24,468 nucleotides of DNA from Chara braunii (GCA_003427395.1 BFEA01001011.1:237692-262159), one strand, 5' to 3'; shown: positions 1-10,306, counted from the first letter of the stretch. Made by a program: numbers and translations. Notes: generated by a model from the sequence alone, not told the origin.

Positions 1-59
1 GAGAGAGAGAAAGAGAGGGGGGCCGCGAATTTGCCGCGGCCCTCCGTGCAGATTGCCGC

Positions 60-65
60 CTCTCT

Positions 66-125
<60 letters not shown>

Positions 126-178
126 TCGGAAGTCGAAAACGGGAATAAATCCTCCCGCTTTCGCGGGAAGATGCATTC

Positions 179-226
<48 letters not shown>

Positions 227-279
227 TCGGAAGTCGAAAACGGGAATAAATCCTCCCGCTTTGGCGGGAAGATGCATTC

Positions 280-340
<61 letters not shown>
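60..340. repeat. (CT)n microsatellite with two copies of a 62-bp unit
   Basis: Three (CT)n runs (about 61-120, 183-221 and 284-339) are separated by two copies of a 62-base unit at 121-182 and 222-283. The two copies differ at only two positions and have a period of 101 bases. Each unit carries a 5-bp hairpin, CCCGC-TTTC-GCGGG in the first and CCCGC-TTTG-GCGGG in the second, so the difference falls in the loop. The block is non-coding; apparent Ser-Leu ORFs are microsatellite translation. Confidence 0.9.
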
Positions 341-341
<1 letters not shown>

Positions 342-368
342 CGCGCGCGCGCGGTGTGGCCGTTTTAT

Positions 369-429
369 ATTGCGAAAACGAGAATGCATCTACCCGTCTA
401 CCCGGGTAGATGCATTCTCGTTTCGCAAT
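369..429. repeat. 28-bp near-perfect inverted repeat with 6-nt spacer
   Basis: The left arm 369-396 and right arm 403-429 are reverse complements except for one missing T in the right arm. The spacer is TCTACC. The arms contain AGATGCATTCTC, which also closes the 62-bp units upstream, so this palindrome belongs to the same repeat family. It could extrude as a cruciform or be a foldback element end. No function is evident. Confidence 0.85.
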
Positions 430-458
430 AGAGAATGGGAATCCCCAAGCCCGGGCGC

Positions 459-582
<124 letters not shown>

Positions 583-794
583 CGTGTTGTTCTTGAGGTT
601 TTTTTTTTTTTTTGCTTTCGCTCGTTTTTTTTTTTTTTTTGCTATAGCTCGTTTTGCTTCTTTTTGCAGTGTGTGTCATTCCTGGAAGCAAGGATGCCAG
701 CCATTCAGCAGCGATAGAGCCTTCCCTTGGCCGACCCGCCCAAGTCTGCGGCGCATATACGGGAAGGCCCGCGACCGATAACTGGGCCAGGTAC

Positions 795-840
795 TGGTGG
801 ACCAGTGGTGGTGGACCAGTGGTGGTGGACCAGTGGTGGT
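795..840. repeat. 14-bp tandem repeat, 3 copies
   Basis: The unit TGGTGGACCAGTGG occurs three times without change at 795-808, 809-822 and 823-836, followed by a partial TGGT. Each unit contains the short palindrome TGGACCA. A 137-codon plus-strand ORF (727-1140) spans it but resembles nothing I know, and I do not call it a gene. From 841 to 1198 I see nothing recognisable. Confidence 0.9.
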
Positions 841-1198
841 TTAAGAGCGTGGTTAAGGGTGCGCTCTCGCGCTCACGCGAGCTCAAACAGTTTCATAGCT
901 CTTGAAAGTTCGGAAGTTAGCAATAACTTGTCGAAAATAGGCTCGGAGGTACTAGTGGCCAAAAAGAGAAAGAGAGCCTTCTGCCTCTGGAGAGGTGGCC
1001 TGGACTATAGGATACTGATGACCATAGATAACAAAGACCAATGGTCTGAAAGAAGAAATGAAAGATATTGTAGTTTGGCCTTGCTCTGCTATACACACCA
1101 AAAAACAAAGGGAAATGTTATAAAACGTCCCGACGACTAAATCTTTGTATAATTAATTGTATTCATTTCCCCCCCAATGGGCCAAAGAGTGTAACAAG

Positions 1199-1309
1199 CC
1201 CCAAAATGACTTCTAGTGTCATTTTTGCACCCTGGTTGGGCGCGCTGTGCAAAAATTGTGGGGTGGTGTTTTACAGGGTGCAAAAATAACTCCAAAAGTC
1301 ATTTTGGGG
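1199..1309. repeat. Foldback (MITE-like) inverted repeat, 36-bp arms
   Basis: The arm 1199-1234 (starting CCCCAAAATGACTTC) matches the reverse complement of 1274-1309 at 32 of 36 positions, with a 39-base spacer. The whole 111-bp unit would fold into a long hairpin. I saw no flanking target duplication, so transposon status is inference. The rest of 1310-1790 is unique-looking sequence with no gene I recognise; 1680-1780 is GC-rich. Confidence 0.7.
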
Positions 1310-1862
1310 TCTGCGGCAGTTTTTGCCCGCCATGGAGGGAATGAATGCAAAGGTTTCCTCACGGGGAGCTCTTATAGCTTTCCCAAAAAAGAAATAAATT
1401 AACCACTACTGCCCTTAAGGAGTGCACGGGGCAACAATAGGGTTACCGTGGGGGCATGAGGCCTGGGAGAGTTCAGCAGGGAATAAGACAGTGTGATAGA
1501 ATTTTAGAGTGTTTTGTTAGTGATTCCAGGGGTTCTAACCATTCAAAGGAATTCTGTGGCTTTCCTTTTTGACTTAGTAATTTGTTGTCTCAAGTTAAGT
1601 AGCCCAGCACAGTGTCGTACCCCCGTTCACCATTCACGGCCCTGGTGAATGTGGGCCGGTCGGTGGTCACCTATGTGTCCCCCTAGGCCGCGGCCGCCTC
1701 GGCCACAGCCAGGTGGCGGCGCGCACGGGAAAACGGTGTGCGCGCGCGGCCTGCGCACGTCGGCCGCTGTCGGCCTGTGCAAAAAAAAAAAAAATCAAAA
1801 ATTTGGGGGGGTGGTTTTTTATGTGTGACAAAAACAAATTCAAAAATAAAAATAAAAGAAGC

Positions 1863-1876
1863 ATTGATTGATTGTT

Positions 1877-1915
<39 letters not shown>

Positions 1916-2009
1916 GGGTTGATTGATTGATTGATTGATTAATTGATTGAATGATTGATTGATTGATTGATTGATTGGTGGGGGAGGGTCCTCCCTCCCC
2001 TCCCCGGCA

Positions 2010-2067
<58 letters not shown>

Positions 2068-2088
2068 CACACACACACAAACACACAC
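1863..2088. repeat. (GATT)n and (CA)n arrays at left edge of the retrotransposon
   Basis: An imperfect (GATT)n array fills about 1863-1978. It is followed by a G- then C-rich linker and a (CA)n array at about 2009-2088. The retroelement begins at 2089 immediately after the last CACAC. Long minus-strand reading frames rich in NQSI and CV here are repeat translation. A poly-A run at 1780-1794 precedes the block. Confidence 0.95.
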
Positions 2089-3096
2089 TGCAATGAGCCC
2101 AGACGTGATGATACTCGTCAACAATGCCAGTCCATATGATTATCAATCTGCTGATGAATGACAAACAATCGCAAATGTGTGTAGATACAATGAGGTGGGA
2201 AATCATGCATAGACGAAGGAGAAAGAGGGGAGAATAGACAAAGGAGAGAGAAGAACACAATGCCCTCTCATGCTTCGGGTCTCTCCTCCTCCTCGCCACC
2301 TCAGCAATCGATAGTCCGAACACAAATCTGAAGTCCTCTCTCAATGTGCCACATGGCACGTCAATCTGTCTACATCAACGAACTGGAGAATATCGTCATC
2401 AACCAGGTACGTATCCGCGATAACCACAGTCTTGATCTCCTCCCGAAGTGACGAAGAATCAGAACAGTCTCATCAATCACGCAGCCCGCCACATCATCAT
2501 GTACAGGTGGCAGCAGCCACGTCAGCGACGGCGCGTGGAAGCTGCCACGTCAGCATGCCAATAAGACAATCGCCACCCAGCCACCATGCCAGCCAGCAGC
2601 GCTGCGCCGTCCTTCTTCCTATGCGAGCATAGAGCCAGCGTCCAGCCAATATCGCAGCGTCGCAGCTGCATCAAAGTCAATGCGTGACGTCAGCATGCAC
2701 GCAAGACTGAATGCCCGTCCAGCCAGGAAGTCAACTCTTAAGTAGTGCTCGTGCGGGGTCTGGACCCCGGGTGCTGTAGGCCTACACCGTCCAGATCTCG
2801 ATGTGAATGAGGGCCGAGATTGGCCAGAAACTGTATTCCTCCCGCCCTGAATGCTGTCTTGGTACCTGCGCATAACAAGTGAATGTATCCAACCAAGGGC
2901 CTGGGTGCGGTACCTTTGACTCTACAGTTGACATTGACTCTTGAATTTCCTTTGTGCCGCGTTCGGTCACACAGCCACCTCNCCAGACTCAAGGCTGGGC
3001 GTGTCTTGGCCACACAGCGCAGCACAGACAACGGAGTCTGTGTTTTCCGGGGTGGAAGTTCTGAGCCCCCGACTGCTGCTGAACAGGGTTACTGCA
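2089..3096 (-). repeat. 3' LTR (1008 bp)
   Basis: The plus strand begins TGCAATGAGCCC after the (CA)n array and ends GGGTTACTGCA. Read on the minus strand the LTR is TGCAGTAACCC...TTGCA, so its ends form the usual TG...CA with a 4-base inverted repeat. It aligns end to end with 10307-11311. About 21 substitutions and one 3-base indel fall in the first 580 bases and none beyond 2670. It contains two exact CCACGTCA motifs (2517 and 2545) and a CRE-like palindrome TGACGTCA at 2685. An ambiguous base is at 2982. Confidence 0.9.
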
Positions 3097-3110
3097 TTCC
3101 TACCGACCCC
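3097..3110 (-). other. Polypurine-like tract
   Basis: On the minus strand the 14 bases just before the 3' LTR read GGGGTCGGTAGGAA, followed directly by the LTR start TGCAGTAACC. This is the expected position of the plus-strand primer of a Ty3/Gypsy element. The two T residues make it an imperfect purine run. Confidence 0.6.
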
Positions 3111-3129
3111 AATTTGGAGTTTCATCGCA

Positions 3130-3791
3130 GAAACATTTAATACCTCAACCCTCATTTATAAGCAGAGACAATATCAGGAGCAGATTCAAGGAGTTATTTT
3201 TAACTAAACCATCTGTCCTCAGATGGTGCTTGACCCTTAAAATGTACCTTGAATTGCTTCTGGGGTCGTCCATGTGCTCCTGCAGAGAATAACCCATGTT
3301 CTAGAATTCAGTCAACTTCATATCCGCCGTCCATATCTGGCGGAATCATAGATGGTCTATGGGGGAATTCATTTCCTTCTACATAAGGTAGAAGCTTGGA
3401 CGCATGAAAGACAGAATAGGTCTTGAGGTGAGGGGGAATATCAATTCTATAAGACGGTCTCTCTGCATCCCCAATTACTTTCATAACTTCCCAGGGTCCA
3501 AAATAGACAGGCAGAAGTTTCTGAGACCCGTTTTCTTCTAATGAAAACTCTTTAGATTTGACCCAGACCAGATCGCCTTCCTTGAACGTTGATGGTCGGC
3601 GATGCTTATTAGCTTGTTCAATCATCCGGTCCTAAGCTTTCTTTAGATTCTCTTTTATCTATATAGTGTCTTCTTGGAAGTGGTCCCTTGTCAGTACATC
3701 AATGAAACATTTAGGTTTCCACCCTTTATGCAATGCGTTGGGTGTTTGCCCTGTAGAGGTATGAACACTACTATTATATGCACTTTCAATC
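3130..3791 (-). pseudogene. Integrase C-terminal region plus chromodomain (broken)
   Basis: Reading the minus strand from 3791 down gives an AYN...VHTSTGQTPNALHKGWKP stretch typical of the end of the Gypsy integrase core. It continues, through two in-frame TAG codons, into an open stretch at 3625-3308 with EGDLVWVKSKEF and LLPVYFGPWEVMKVIG (the integrase C-terminal barrel). A TGA at 3308-3310 interrupts the start of a chromodomain-like segment with FKVHFKGQAPSEDRWF and LLESAPDIVSAYK, which has further stops. Chromodomains in this position are thought to guide integration into heterochromatin. This part lies in a different frame from the upstream integrase, the shift falling within or beside the 3783-4388 insertion. 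An identical copy at 11345-12006 is judged an assembly duplicate. Confidence 0.85.
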
Positions 3792-4388
3792 TTAGGTTAG
3801 TTCTCAAACTTCTACTCATACAAATGCTTCTGGCCCAATCGGGGTTCCCTACCATGAGGTGATTTCCTCTTCTCTCATGCTTAGCCCCTAGGGCAACAAC
3901 ATCCTTAACCCCAGCCTGGTACGGATGGGCAACTTAATCCCAATTCCCTAAGTAGCATACGACATCTTGAGTGATTTCCTGGTGGCCTGTGAAGTGCAGA
4001 AGAAAACCAAAAAGGCACACAATACTCACGCATAAGTCCTACCTGGTCGTGTCATTCCCCTTTATATAAACATTATCCCCTATTCCTTAATCCTGTTTGA
4101 GTCATCTCCTTTGTCTTCTTGCCTCATCTTTTTCTCTTCTTCATCCCACTCATTTCTCCCTTCACCTTTTTGTAATTTTACAAGCAACATTCTTCCTTCC
4201 CCTTCTTTTTCTCCTTACAATTTATGCCTTTGCGCTTCACCCTATAATCTTTTAGAATATAAACCCTCTCTCTTCCTCTTCCATCTCTTCCATCGTCACC
4301 CAGTCCACAGACCAGAAGTTATAGACCAACCCAAACATGATGGGAATGTCATCCACACAGACCCCAGATCGTACTTCCTCTTTCAATC
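3783..4388. mobile_element. ~590-bp non-coding insertion in integrase, 9-bp direct repeats
   Basis: Integrase homology stops near 4388, after the minus-strand motif for VRPDQIDWD, and resumes near 3795 with IESAYN. In the family these are only a few residues apart. The intervening sequence has no integrase-like frame, is pyrimidine-rich on the plus strand (4100-4300), and contains TTTATATAAA at 4060-4069. CTTTCAATC occurs at both edges (3783-3791 and 4380-4388), a candidate 9-bp target duplication such as Mutator-type elements make. I could find no terminal inverted repeats, so the class is unknown and a deletion/insertion event is also possible. Confidence 0.5.
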
Positions 4389-7329
4389 CCAATCTATTTG
4401 ATCGGGTCTCACATACATGCGCAGAAGCTGTTGGCACAAACGGTTCATTTGTTTACTCTATCCATTCGTTTCAGGGTGTCGACCTTACGACATGGTTAGA
4501 CGTGTACCGTATGCCTCCATCAGCTTTTGCTATGGCATACTTGTGAACCTAGTATCGCGATCAGATACAATGGATAGAGGAAAACCATACTCGGTCACCC
4601 ATCACATCTGAAACTTTTGGATCACAAGTTCAGTTCTCGCTTCTGCGGGTAAGGGAATGAACATAGCATACTTGGAGAAACGATCCACAATCACCATTAC
4701 TTGACTATTGCCATTCCGACTTTTGGTGAGACTCATGAAATCCATGGAGATAGACTCACCGGGTACGCTTGGAATTGGTAATGGTCTGAGAAAACCAAGT
4801 GGATTCTTATGGGAGGGTTTGTTTCTCCGACACACAAGACAAGTACGAATATAGGTTAGTACATCCTCTTTCAATCTCTTCCATTCAAAGCGGTCTCTGA
4901 CTTCAGCGTAAGTTTTCTTGAAACCAAAATGACCTTCGGCGTCGTGACATTCCCCAATAAGCAGACTTTTGATTTCTTCCCGGTGAGGAATGCACAATCG
5001 TTGTTCAATTTGTTCTAACAAGAAAAGCAAACCATCAATTACCTTATAGTCGGGAAGTAGAGTTGGATCTTTCGCAAGGACATCCATGATGGGTTTCCAT
5101 ATAGGGTCAGTGGCATAGCCTTGACGAATTCTATCTTTCAGATCATTCCCAACGTCTAGGTAAGAGACAATGGCACCAAAGAAATCACATCTTCTTGACA
5201 ATGCATCTGCAACCACGTTAGACTTACCTTTGATAGTGTTTAACTCGAAATCAAAAGTATCAATGAATGCAGACCATCGTACTAGCTTATCAGAGAGTCT
5301 AGGCTGTGTCTTTATCCACTTTAGAGTAGAGTGGTATGAATACACGGTAAAGTGTCTCCCTAATAGATAGTGTTTCCAGATGTCTAAAGCGCAGACTGAA
5401 GCATATAATTCCCTTTCATACGTGGAATTGGCAACCTTTTCTGATGGCAATCGTGCAGACATAAACTCAATAGGTCTGTAAACATTGTCGTCGTTCTGTT
5501 GAAGAACTGCGCCAATCCCATACTCACTTGCATCAGTTGTGACGATAAAGGGAAGAGATGAATCAACAATTTTCATAACAGGGTAGTGAGTCAGAGCATA
5601 CTTTACCTTTTTGAACGAAGACTCACAATCCTTGTCCCACAACCAGATAGTTCCTTTCTTCAACAGTTTTCTCATTGGTGCAGCGATCAATGAGAAGTTC
5701 CTGACAAACTTCCTATAGTAGCTTGCCAAGTCAAGAAAAGATCGTAACTCAGTTACAGACTTAGGTTGTCACCAATCTCTAATTGCTGATATTTTCTTTT
5801 CTTATGGCCTGAGGCCATCTTGGTTCACTATGTGTCCTAAGTACAAAACTTCAGACTTAGCGAACTCAAACTTCTTGGGGTTTATTTTGAAGTTGCCTTC
5901 TCGCAACTTACTTAACACCAAACGAAGATGTTTCTCGTGTTCTTCTAGAGTTTTACTATACACGAGAATGTCATCAAGATAGACTATGACGAACTAATCC
6001 AACCATTGACGAAATAACTCATTCATTGACCGTTGGAACATAGCAGGGGCATTTGTTAATCCGAAGGGCATTACCATAAACTCGTAATGGTCATACCTGG
6101 TCCGGAAAACATTCTTGTGTTGATCTGCGGGTTCCACCTCGATCTGATGGCACCCAGACTTCAGATCAATTTTACTGAAGTACTTACATCCCTGTAGTTT
6201 GTCAAATAAATCGTCGATGCGCGGAAGTGGTTCGGCATTCTTGACGGTGGCGACATTCAACCCTCGATAGTCAATACGCAGACGTAATTCACCCTCCTTT
6301 TTGGGCACAAACAAGACAGGTGCTCCATAAGGAGATAAGCTAGGGCGAATCCATCCCTTGTCAGTAAGATCCTGCAGTTGTTTCTTTAACTCCTCAAGTT
6401 CCCTGGAAGACATTCGATAGATAGGGCCCTTGGAAATTTTACTACCCGGGATAATCTCAATGGCGTGCTTTATAGCACGTTCAGTAATTCCGGTAGGTTT
6501 CTTCTGCAGATCCTTATATTCAGAGAGAAGACTTTTAATCGTCGGAGGACACGAAGAAGAAGACTCACATACTTTCTTTACCAATACCAACATAACTTCC
6601 TGTTCCAACTTTTTCCTAGAAACCATTGAACGGAAAGCTGGATAACTCATACAACAAAAAGATAGACTAGATTCAGAGCCAGACTTATGATATAACTTAA
6701 TTGGTTTCATTTCAGATTGCGCATCTTTGAGTTGCACAATCTTGTTTTTGAAATCGATGTCCGGGTTGGCTTCCTCGTGCCAGTCCATACCCAGAATGAT
6801 ATCAAAAGGTAGGTTCTTTTCTATGAGGAAGGATAACTCATGCCTAATTGTATTTCCTTCCCTCGTTCGAAACTGATACTTAATACGATCTGCACACTGA
6901 GAGACAGTGATCGTACTCTTGTCTGCTAACATAGACGTTATAGGTCGAGACAAGTCTTTTACCTTCATACTGAGATGCAACTTGCGGATTGTTTTCTCGG
7001 AGATGTAGGACCTCGTTGATACTGGGTCCAACAATGCACCAACTCGCGTTCGTGCAATCTCAACATCTGCTAACAACAATTCACCCTTCGTCTTTGCTTT
7101 TCGAGCCCATAAGCCACGTAAGGCTACCAATTCATTACCTAGCTCATCAAGGGAGTCATCCAGAGAGACAGAATATAAGACAATGTTAGGGCGATATAGA
7201 TGATGGGCTAAGGAAGAATCATCCTCTGCCATATGAGAAAAAGGGTAGGAAGGGGTCGTAGGCGCCTTACCTGTCCGTTCGTTCTTACCCTTAATCTCTG
7301 TAGGAGCAGATGCTACTTCTACTGGCTAT
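4389..7329 (-). pseudogene. Pol polyprotein: protease, RT, RNase H, integrase (broken)
   Basis: One ancestral frame runs through this interval on the minus strand. Protease: the active-site segment reads [12 protein letters not shown] (Asp codon 7026-7028), so the D-S/T-G triad is damaged, while the distal ILGMDW motif remains. [28 protein letters not shown] and the YLDD box (5970-5981) are present. RNase H: TDASEYGIGAVL and YERELYA are present, but the usual D-H near 5335 reads Y-H. Integrase: the zinc motif H-x4-H...C-x2-C, the first Asp (ISMDF) and the second (SDRD) remain, but the catalytic Glu position reads Lys (AAA, 4452-4454). In-frame stops include TAG 5994-5996, TAA 5802-5804, TGA 5769-5771, TGA 4602-4604 and several beyond. 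The first Met of the open part is at 7232, but the frame is open back to about 7325, suggesting a former continuous Gag-Pol. Confidence 0.93.
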
Positions 7330-9215
7330 TCGCTTTTGGGTTCCGGATCATAGGGCAGTAGGTGATCACATGTCCCGCTGTGCCGCACTTGAGACATTGC
7401 GCATTGTCCATGCGCTCCTGCCAAGTCTTACGAGTCATCCCCATTTCCAACCATGGCTTCCCGTCGGCAATGCCAGGGTGTCATGGAAACGCTCTTTGTT
7501 TCTTCCCTGTTCCGGTTCTAGGTGGCCCTCCCTTATTGGCCACAACAGCAGTGACTTCCCCCTTCCCGGAGTCACTGTTGTTATCAGTCTCTTCTGTCGG
7601 CCACTTTTCCACTGTGTCGTCGTCAAAGACAACAAGGGTGTGGTCCTGGCGCTTCTGTCGCCAAAGGATTCGTTTCCCATTGTTCGGTCTCCCTCCTCCT
7701 CCTCCTCCAGACTTAACTACTGTTGCATAGGAACACTTGAGAAGTCATCTGTTCCCTTTGCAGAGCAAGGTCGCGAAATTGCCTATAGTTGTACTTACCG
7801 AACTTTGCTTCGGTGACCAAGTGTTCCCGGATGGGCTCAGGCAACGCGCAAGAATAAATGTACAGCACTTGGTTGTCTTGGAGGTTGAACCCTGGAACCT
7901 GCAACAATCGATCGACCTCGCGGGACAAAGCCTCGACTGACGTCCAATGCTTGTGACCAATTGATGTCAGTTGGTCAAAGGCCTTGTCGGCCGTTGTCTT
8001 GTCGAGAAAACGGTCCTTGGTTTTGGCCAAGAACTGTTTCAGCGTCAGCATATTTGCCCATTCGCCGATGTCTTCGAATCCCGCGACATTGGCCTCGGCC
8101 AACACACATTGCTTGGCCTCACCACCCATGCAAGAAGTGGTGAACGCGACTTGGAACTCCGGCTCGACCGGAGCGGTGCTCACGTACGTTTGGATTTCAG
8201 CAATCCATAGCAACAGACTTTCTTCTTTCTTATTGCAAAATGTAAAAGGCAACTTCATTTTCACTTTTTTTTTCTTCTTCGGCTTTTCCGGTTCAGCACT
8301 TGTCTTTTCCGGAGTGGACTTAGGAGAAGACTTGGAAGAAGGAGTAAAAAGAGAAGAGTGCGATGGAGAAGATGGCGGAGTCAGGGGTCCATTTCCATTG
8401 GGCGTTGTTTGAATCTCGGAACGAGCAGTCTTGATTGCATCTCCCATCAACTTCTTCACTTCTTTCTTTTCTTCTTTCTCTTCTTTTTCTTCACCACCCT
8501 GTATCTGATTCTCACCGTTCACAATACCAGCGATAGTTCGCAATCCAACAGTAATCTCATCTAACTGAGTTTGCTGTCTGTCAATTTTCTCTTCAAGAAA
8601 GGTAAGGTATGTCACAATGTGAGACAACATTTGTGACATGTCAGTCTGTTCGCCTACTTCTGTTCCAATGACTTGTCTGATTTCTCTAACTCTCTGTCAT
8701 CTTTTTTCTTCCTGTTCTTTTCTTCGGGCTACTTCTTCTTTCTTTCTTTCTTCCGCAGCCAAGGCATCTCTTAGCTGCTGGATATTAGCATCAATCGATG
8801 CTTCACTTACTTTTGGTTTTGCTTCCCCTTTCCGAGTAGATTCCATGATCTCTTCTAGTTGCTTCAAAGCCAACTAGTTTAGTGTCTGTCGCCCTTGTGC
8901 AATTAGTTTAGACGCTTCTGTACCGGCTGCCACAACCTCCATAGCCGTGATAGACTTCTTCAGACGGTCTTCAACCCCCTGAAGATCAAAGTTATCACGG
9001 ATGTGTTGCTCGGCATCCGGTCCAGACAAGTGCACTTCAGTCAAAAACTGATTCCGAAGGGCTAACAGCTCTTCTCTCTTCCTATCAGCCTGTCCCCGAG
9101 TCTTGAGTGCAGACGGACCTTCCCCAACGGAAAGTCTGATTAGAATAGGAAACAGAAAAGTAGTCACGAATCTTGTCAAAATAGACTGTTGCAAACATTT
9201 CTAGAAGTAAGACAT
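7330..9215 (-). pseudogene. Gag polyprotein with CCHC zinc knuckle (broken)
   Basis: The only in-frame ATG near the start is at 9213-9215, and it is followed by a TAG at 9201-9203. The frame then stays open except for TAG 8874-8876 and TGA 8697-8699. The N-terminal part is helical and charged, with a Lys/Glu- and Ser/Pro-rich linker (about 8260-8500). The capsid-like part (about 8260-7740) contains LLLWIAEIQTYVS, FLAKTKDRFLDKTTADKAF and YNYRQFRDLALQREQM. A frameshift near 7715-7745 moves the frame into a Gly-rich, acidic stretch with a TGA at 7481-7483, then the zinc knuckle. Gag packages the element RNA. The large ORF 8639-7713 starts at an internal Met, not the true start. Confidence 0.88.
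7355..7396 (-). other. CCHC zinc knuckle of Gag nucleocapsid
   Basis: The minus strand encodes CLKCGTAGHVITYC, an exact C-x2-C-x4-H-x4-C retroviral-type knuckle. It binds nucleic acid during packaging in this family. It is read in a frame different from both the main gag frame and pol, which share one frame, so it lies between two compensating frameshifts (about 7715-7745 and about 7325-7335). It falls in no long ORF and would be missed by ORF calling. Confidence 0.93.
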
Positions 9216-9253
9216 CTTTGGAGAACAGAAACAGGAAAATTCGTCGACCAGAT

Positions 9254-9409
9254 TGTTCTACCGTAAAAGAAACAATAATTTACGGTCACCTGAACCAACA
9301 CACTGTTCTACCGCAAAAGAGAGACAATAATTTTACGGTCACCTGAACCAGCACACTGTTCTACTGCAAAAGAGAGACAATAATTTTACGGTCACCTGAC
9401 CCAACACAT
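9254..9409 (-). repeat. Three tandem ~50-bp hairpin units in the gag leader
   Basis: Units start with TGTTCTAC at 9254, 9304 and 9357 (periods 50 and 53). The first contains a perfect 8-bp inverted repeat, ACCGTAAA...TTTACGGT, around an 11-base loop. In units two and three the left arm has decayed to ACCGCAAA and ACTGCAAA while the right arm TTTTACGGT is kept. The array lies 40-195 bases upstream of the gag ATG in element sense, where leader RNA structures for packaging or translation often sit; that role is inference. Confidence 0.8.
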
Positions 9410-10290
9410 TATCTGAACAGAAAGTTTAACAATAAGGAACATAAAATTTACTAATTTTATTTGCTGTTCGATTTTCAATGTGATGACATCCTACTCTGTC
9501 TCAGGTACCGCGACTCCAGGCCAGCATGATCATTAACACACACAAGTAAGCGCACAGGCACACAACAACAGCCAAGACAACATGTAAGTCCGCCAACAAT
9601 ATCAACAATAGTTAGCATTTCCCCCCCCTTGCTGTTACTTCCTCTTCAATCCTGTGTGATCAGCACTCAATCTGACGTTTGGCACCACAGCCACGTCAGT
9701 CTTCTAGCCGTGCTGCTTCAGTCGTCAGAATGCAACTCTCACTTAGGCACGATCGTGCCTGCCACGTGTCACCCCTGGCCTGCCAACTCAGCAACTCGAA
9801 GAGTATGCCAGGTCAGTAGGTCCAATCAAGATCGTTAACGGGGTGCACGTCAACAATGTATGTTAAAGCCGAAGTCCCAGCCTGCCACGAAGTCGAAGTT
9901 CCAGCCTGTCACGTGTATCCCCTGGTGTGCCAAAACAGCAGCACATCTGCCTGCCACGTCAGCACCGTAGTCCAGTCAGCAACATCGATGGGATACACGT
10001 CAGGAGCGGTACCAGCGTGCCATATAATGCCACGTAAGCCAGTAATGGAGTGTGACACTGCCACGTCAGCCTGATCTCTCACAACAATGACTAATGGTGA
10101 GTCAGCAATGCCACATCATCAGTCTTCTATTATCCATCGGCCACGTCAGCAATACAACACTCTCTACCAATGCCACGTCAATGCCACGTCAGCATCTGAC
10201 GTGTGCTTCTCCAATCTTGTCCACATCAACCTCTTCGTCGTAGATGTCATCACTTGTCGTTGTCGTAGTCTGTCACATCATCGGAAGTAT
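9410..10290 (-). other. Retrotransposon 5' leader with CCACGTCA array
   Basis: This non-coding leader lies between the PBS and the gag hairpin repeats. CCACGTCA (TGACGTGG in element sense) occurs exactly six times, at 9691, 9954, 10061, 10141, 10173 and 10184. Near-matches are at 9762, 9845, 9995 and 10029, and three further exact copies lie in the 5' LTR. TGACGTGG is the known hybrid C/G-box bound by plant bZIP factors. Several copies are embedded in GCCACGTCAGC, with AGTYCCAGCCTGYCACG variants around 9880-9960, suggesting growth by duplication of a short unit. Confidence 0.7.
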
Positions 10291-10303
10291 AGCTCCGATA
10301 CCA
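10291..10303 (-). other. Primer binding site (tRNA-iMet-like)
   Basis: Three bases after the 5' LTR end the minus strand reads TGGTATCGGAGCT. The classic plant LTR-retrotransposon PBS complementary to the 3' end of initiator-methionine tRNA is TGGTATCAGAGC, so this differs by one base. Its position fixes the 5' LTR boundary at 10307 and the minus-strand orientation. Confidence 0.9.
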
Positions 10304-10306
10304 AAT

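Noticed and set aside
31-431. Ser-Leu-rich open frames
   Set aside because: They are translations of (CT)n tracts and shift with every microsatellite change.
1667-2359. 230-codon minus-strand ORF with CV, NQSI and basic segments
   Set aside because: It runs through (CA)n, (GATT)n and the LTR edge; no coding character outside simple repeats.
9254-9409. CRISPR array
   Set aside because: Three roughly 50-bp units are adjacent with no unique spacers, and the context is a eukaryotic retroelement leader.
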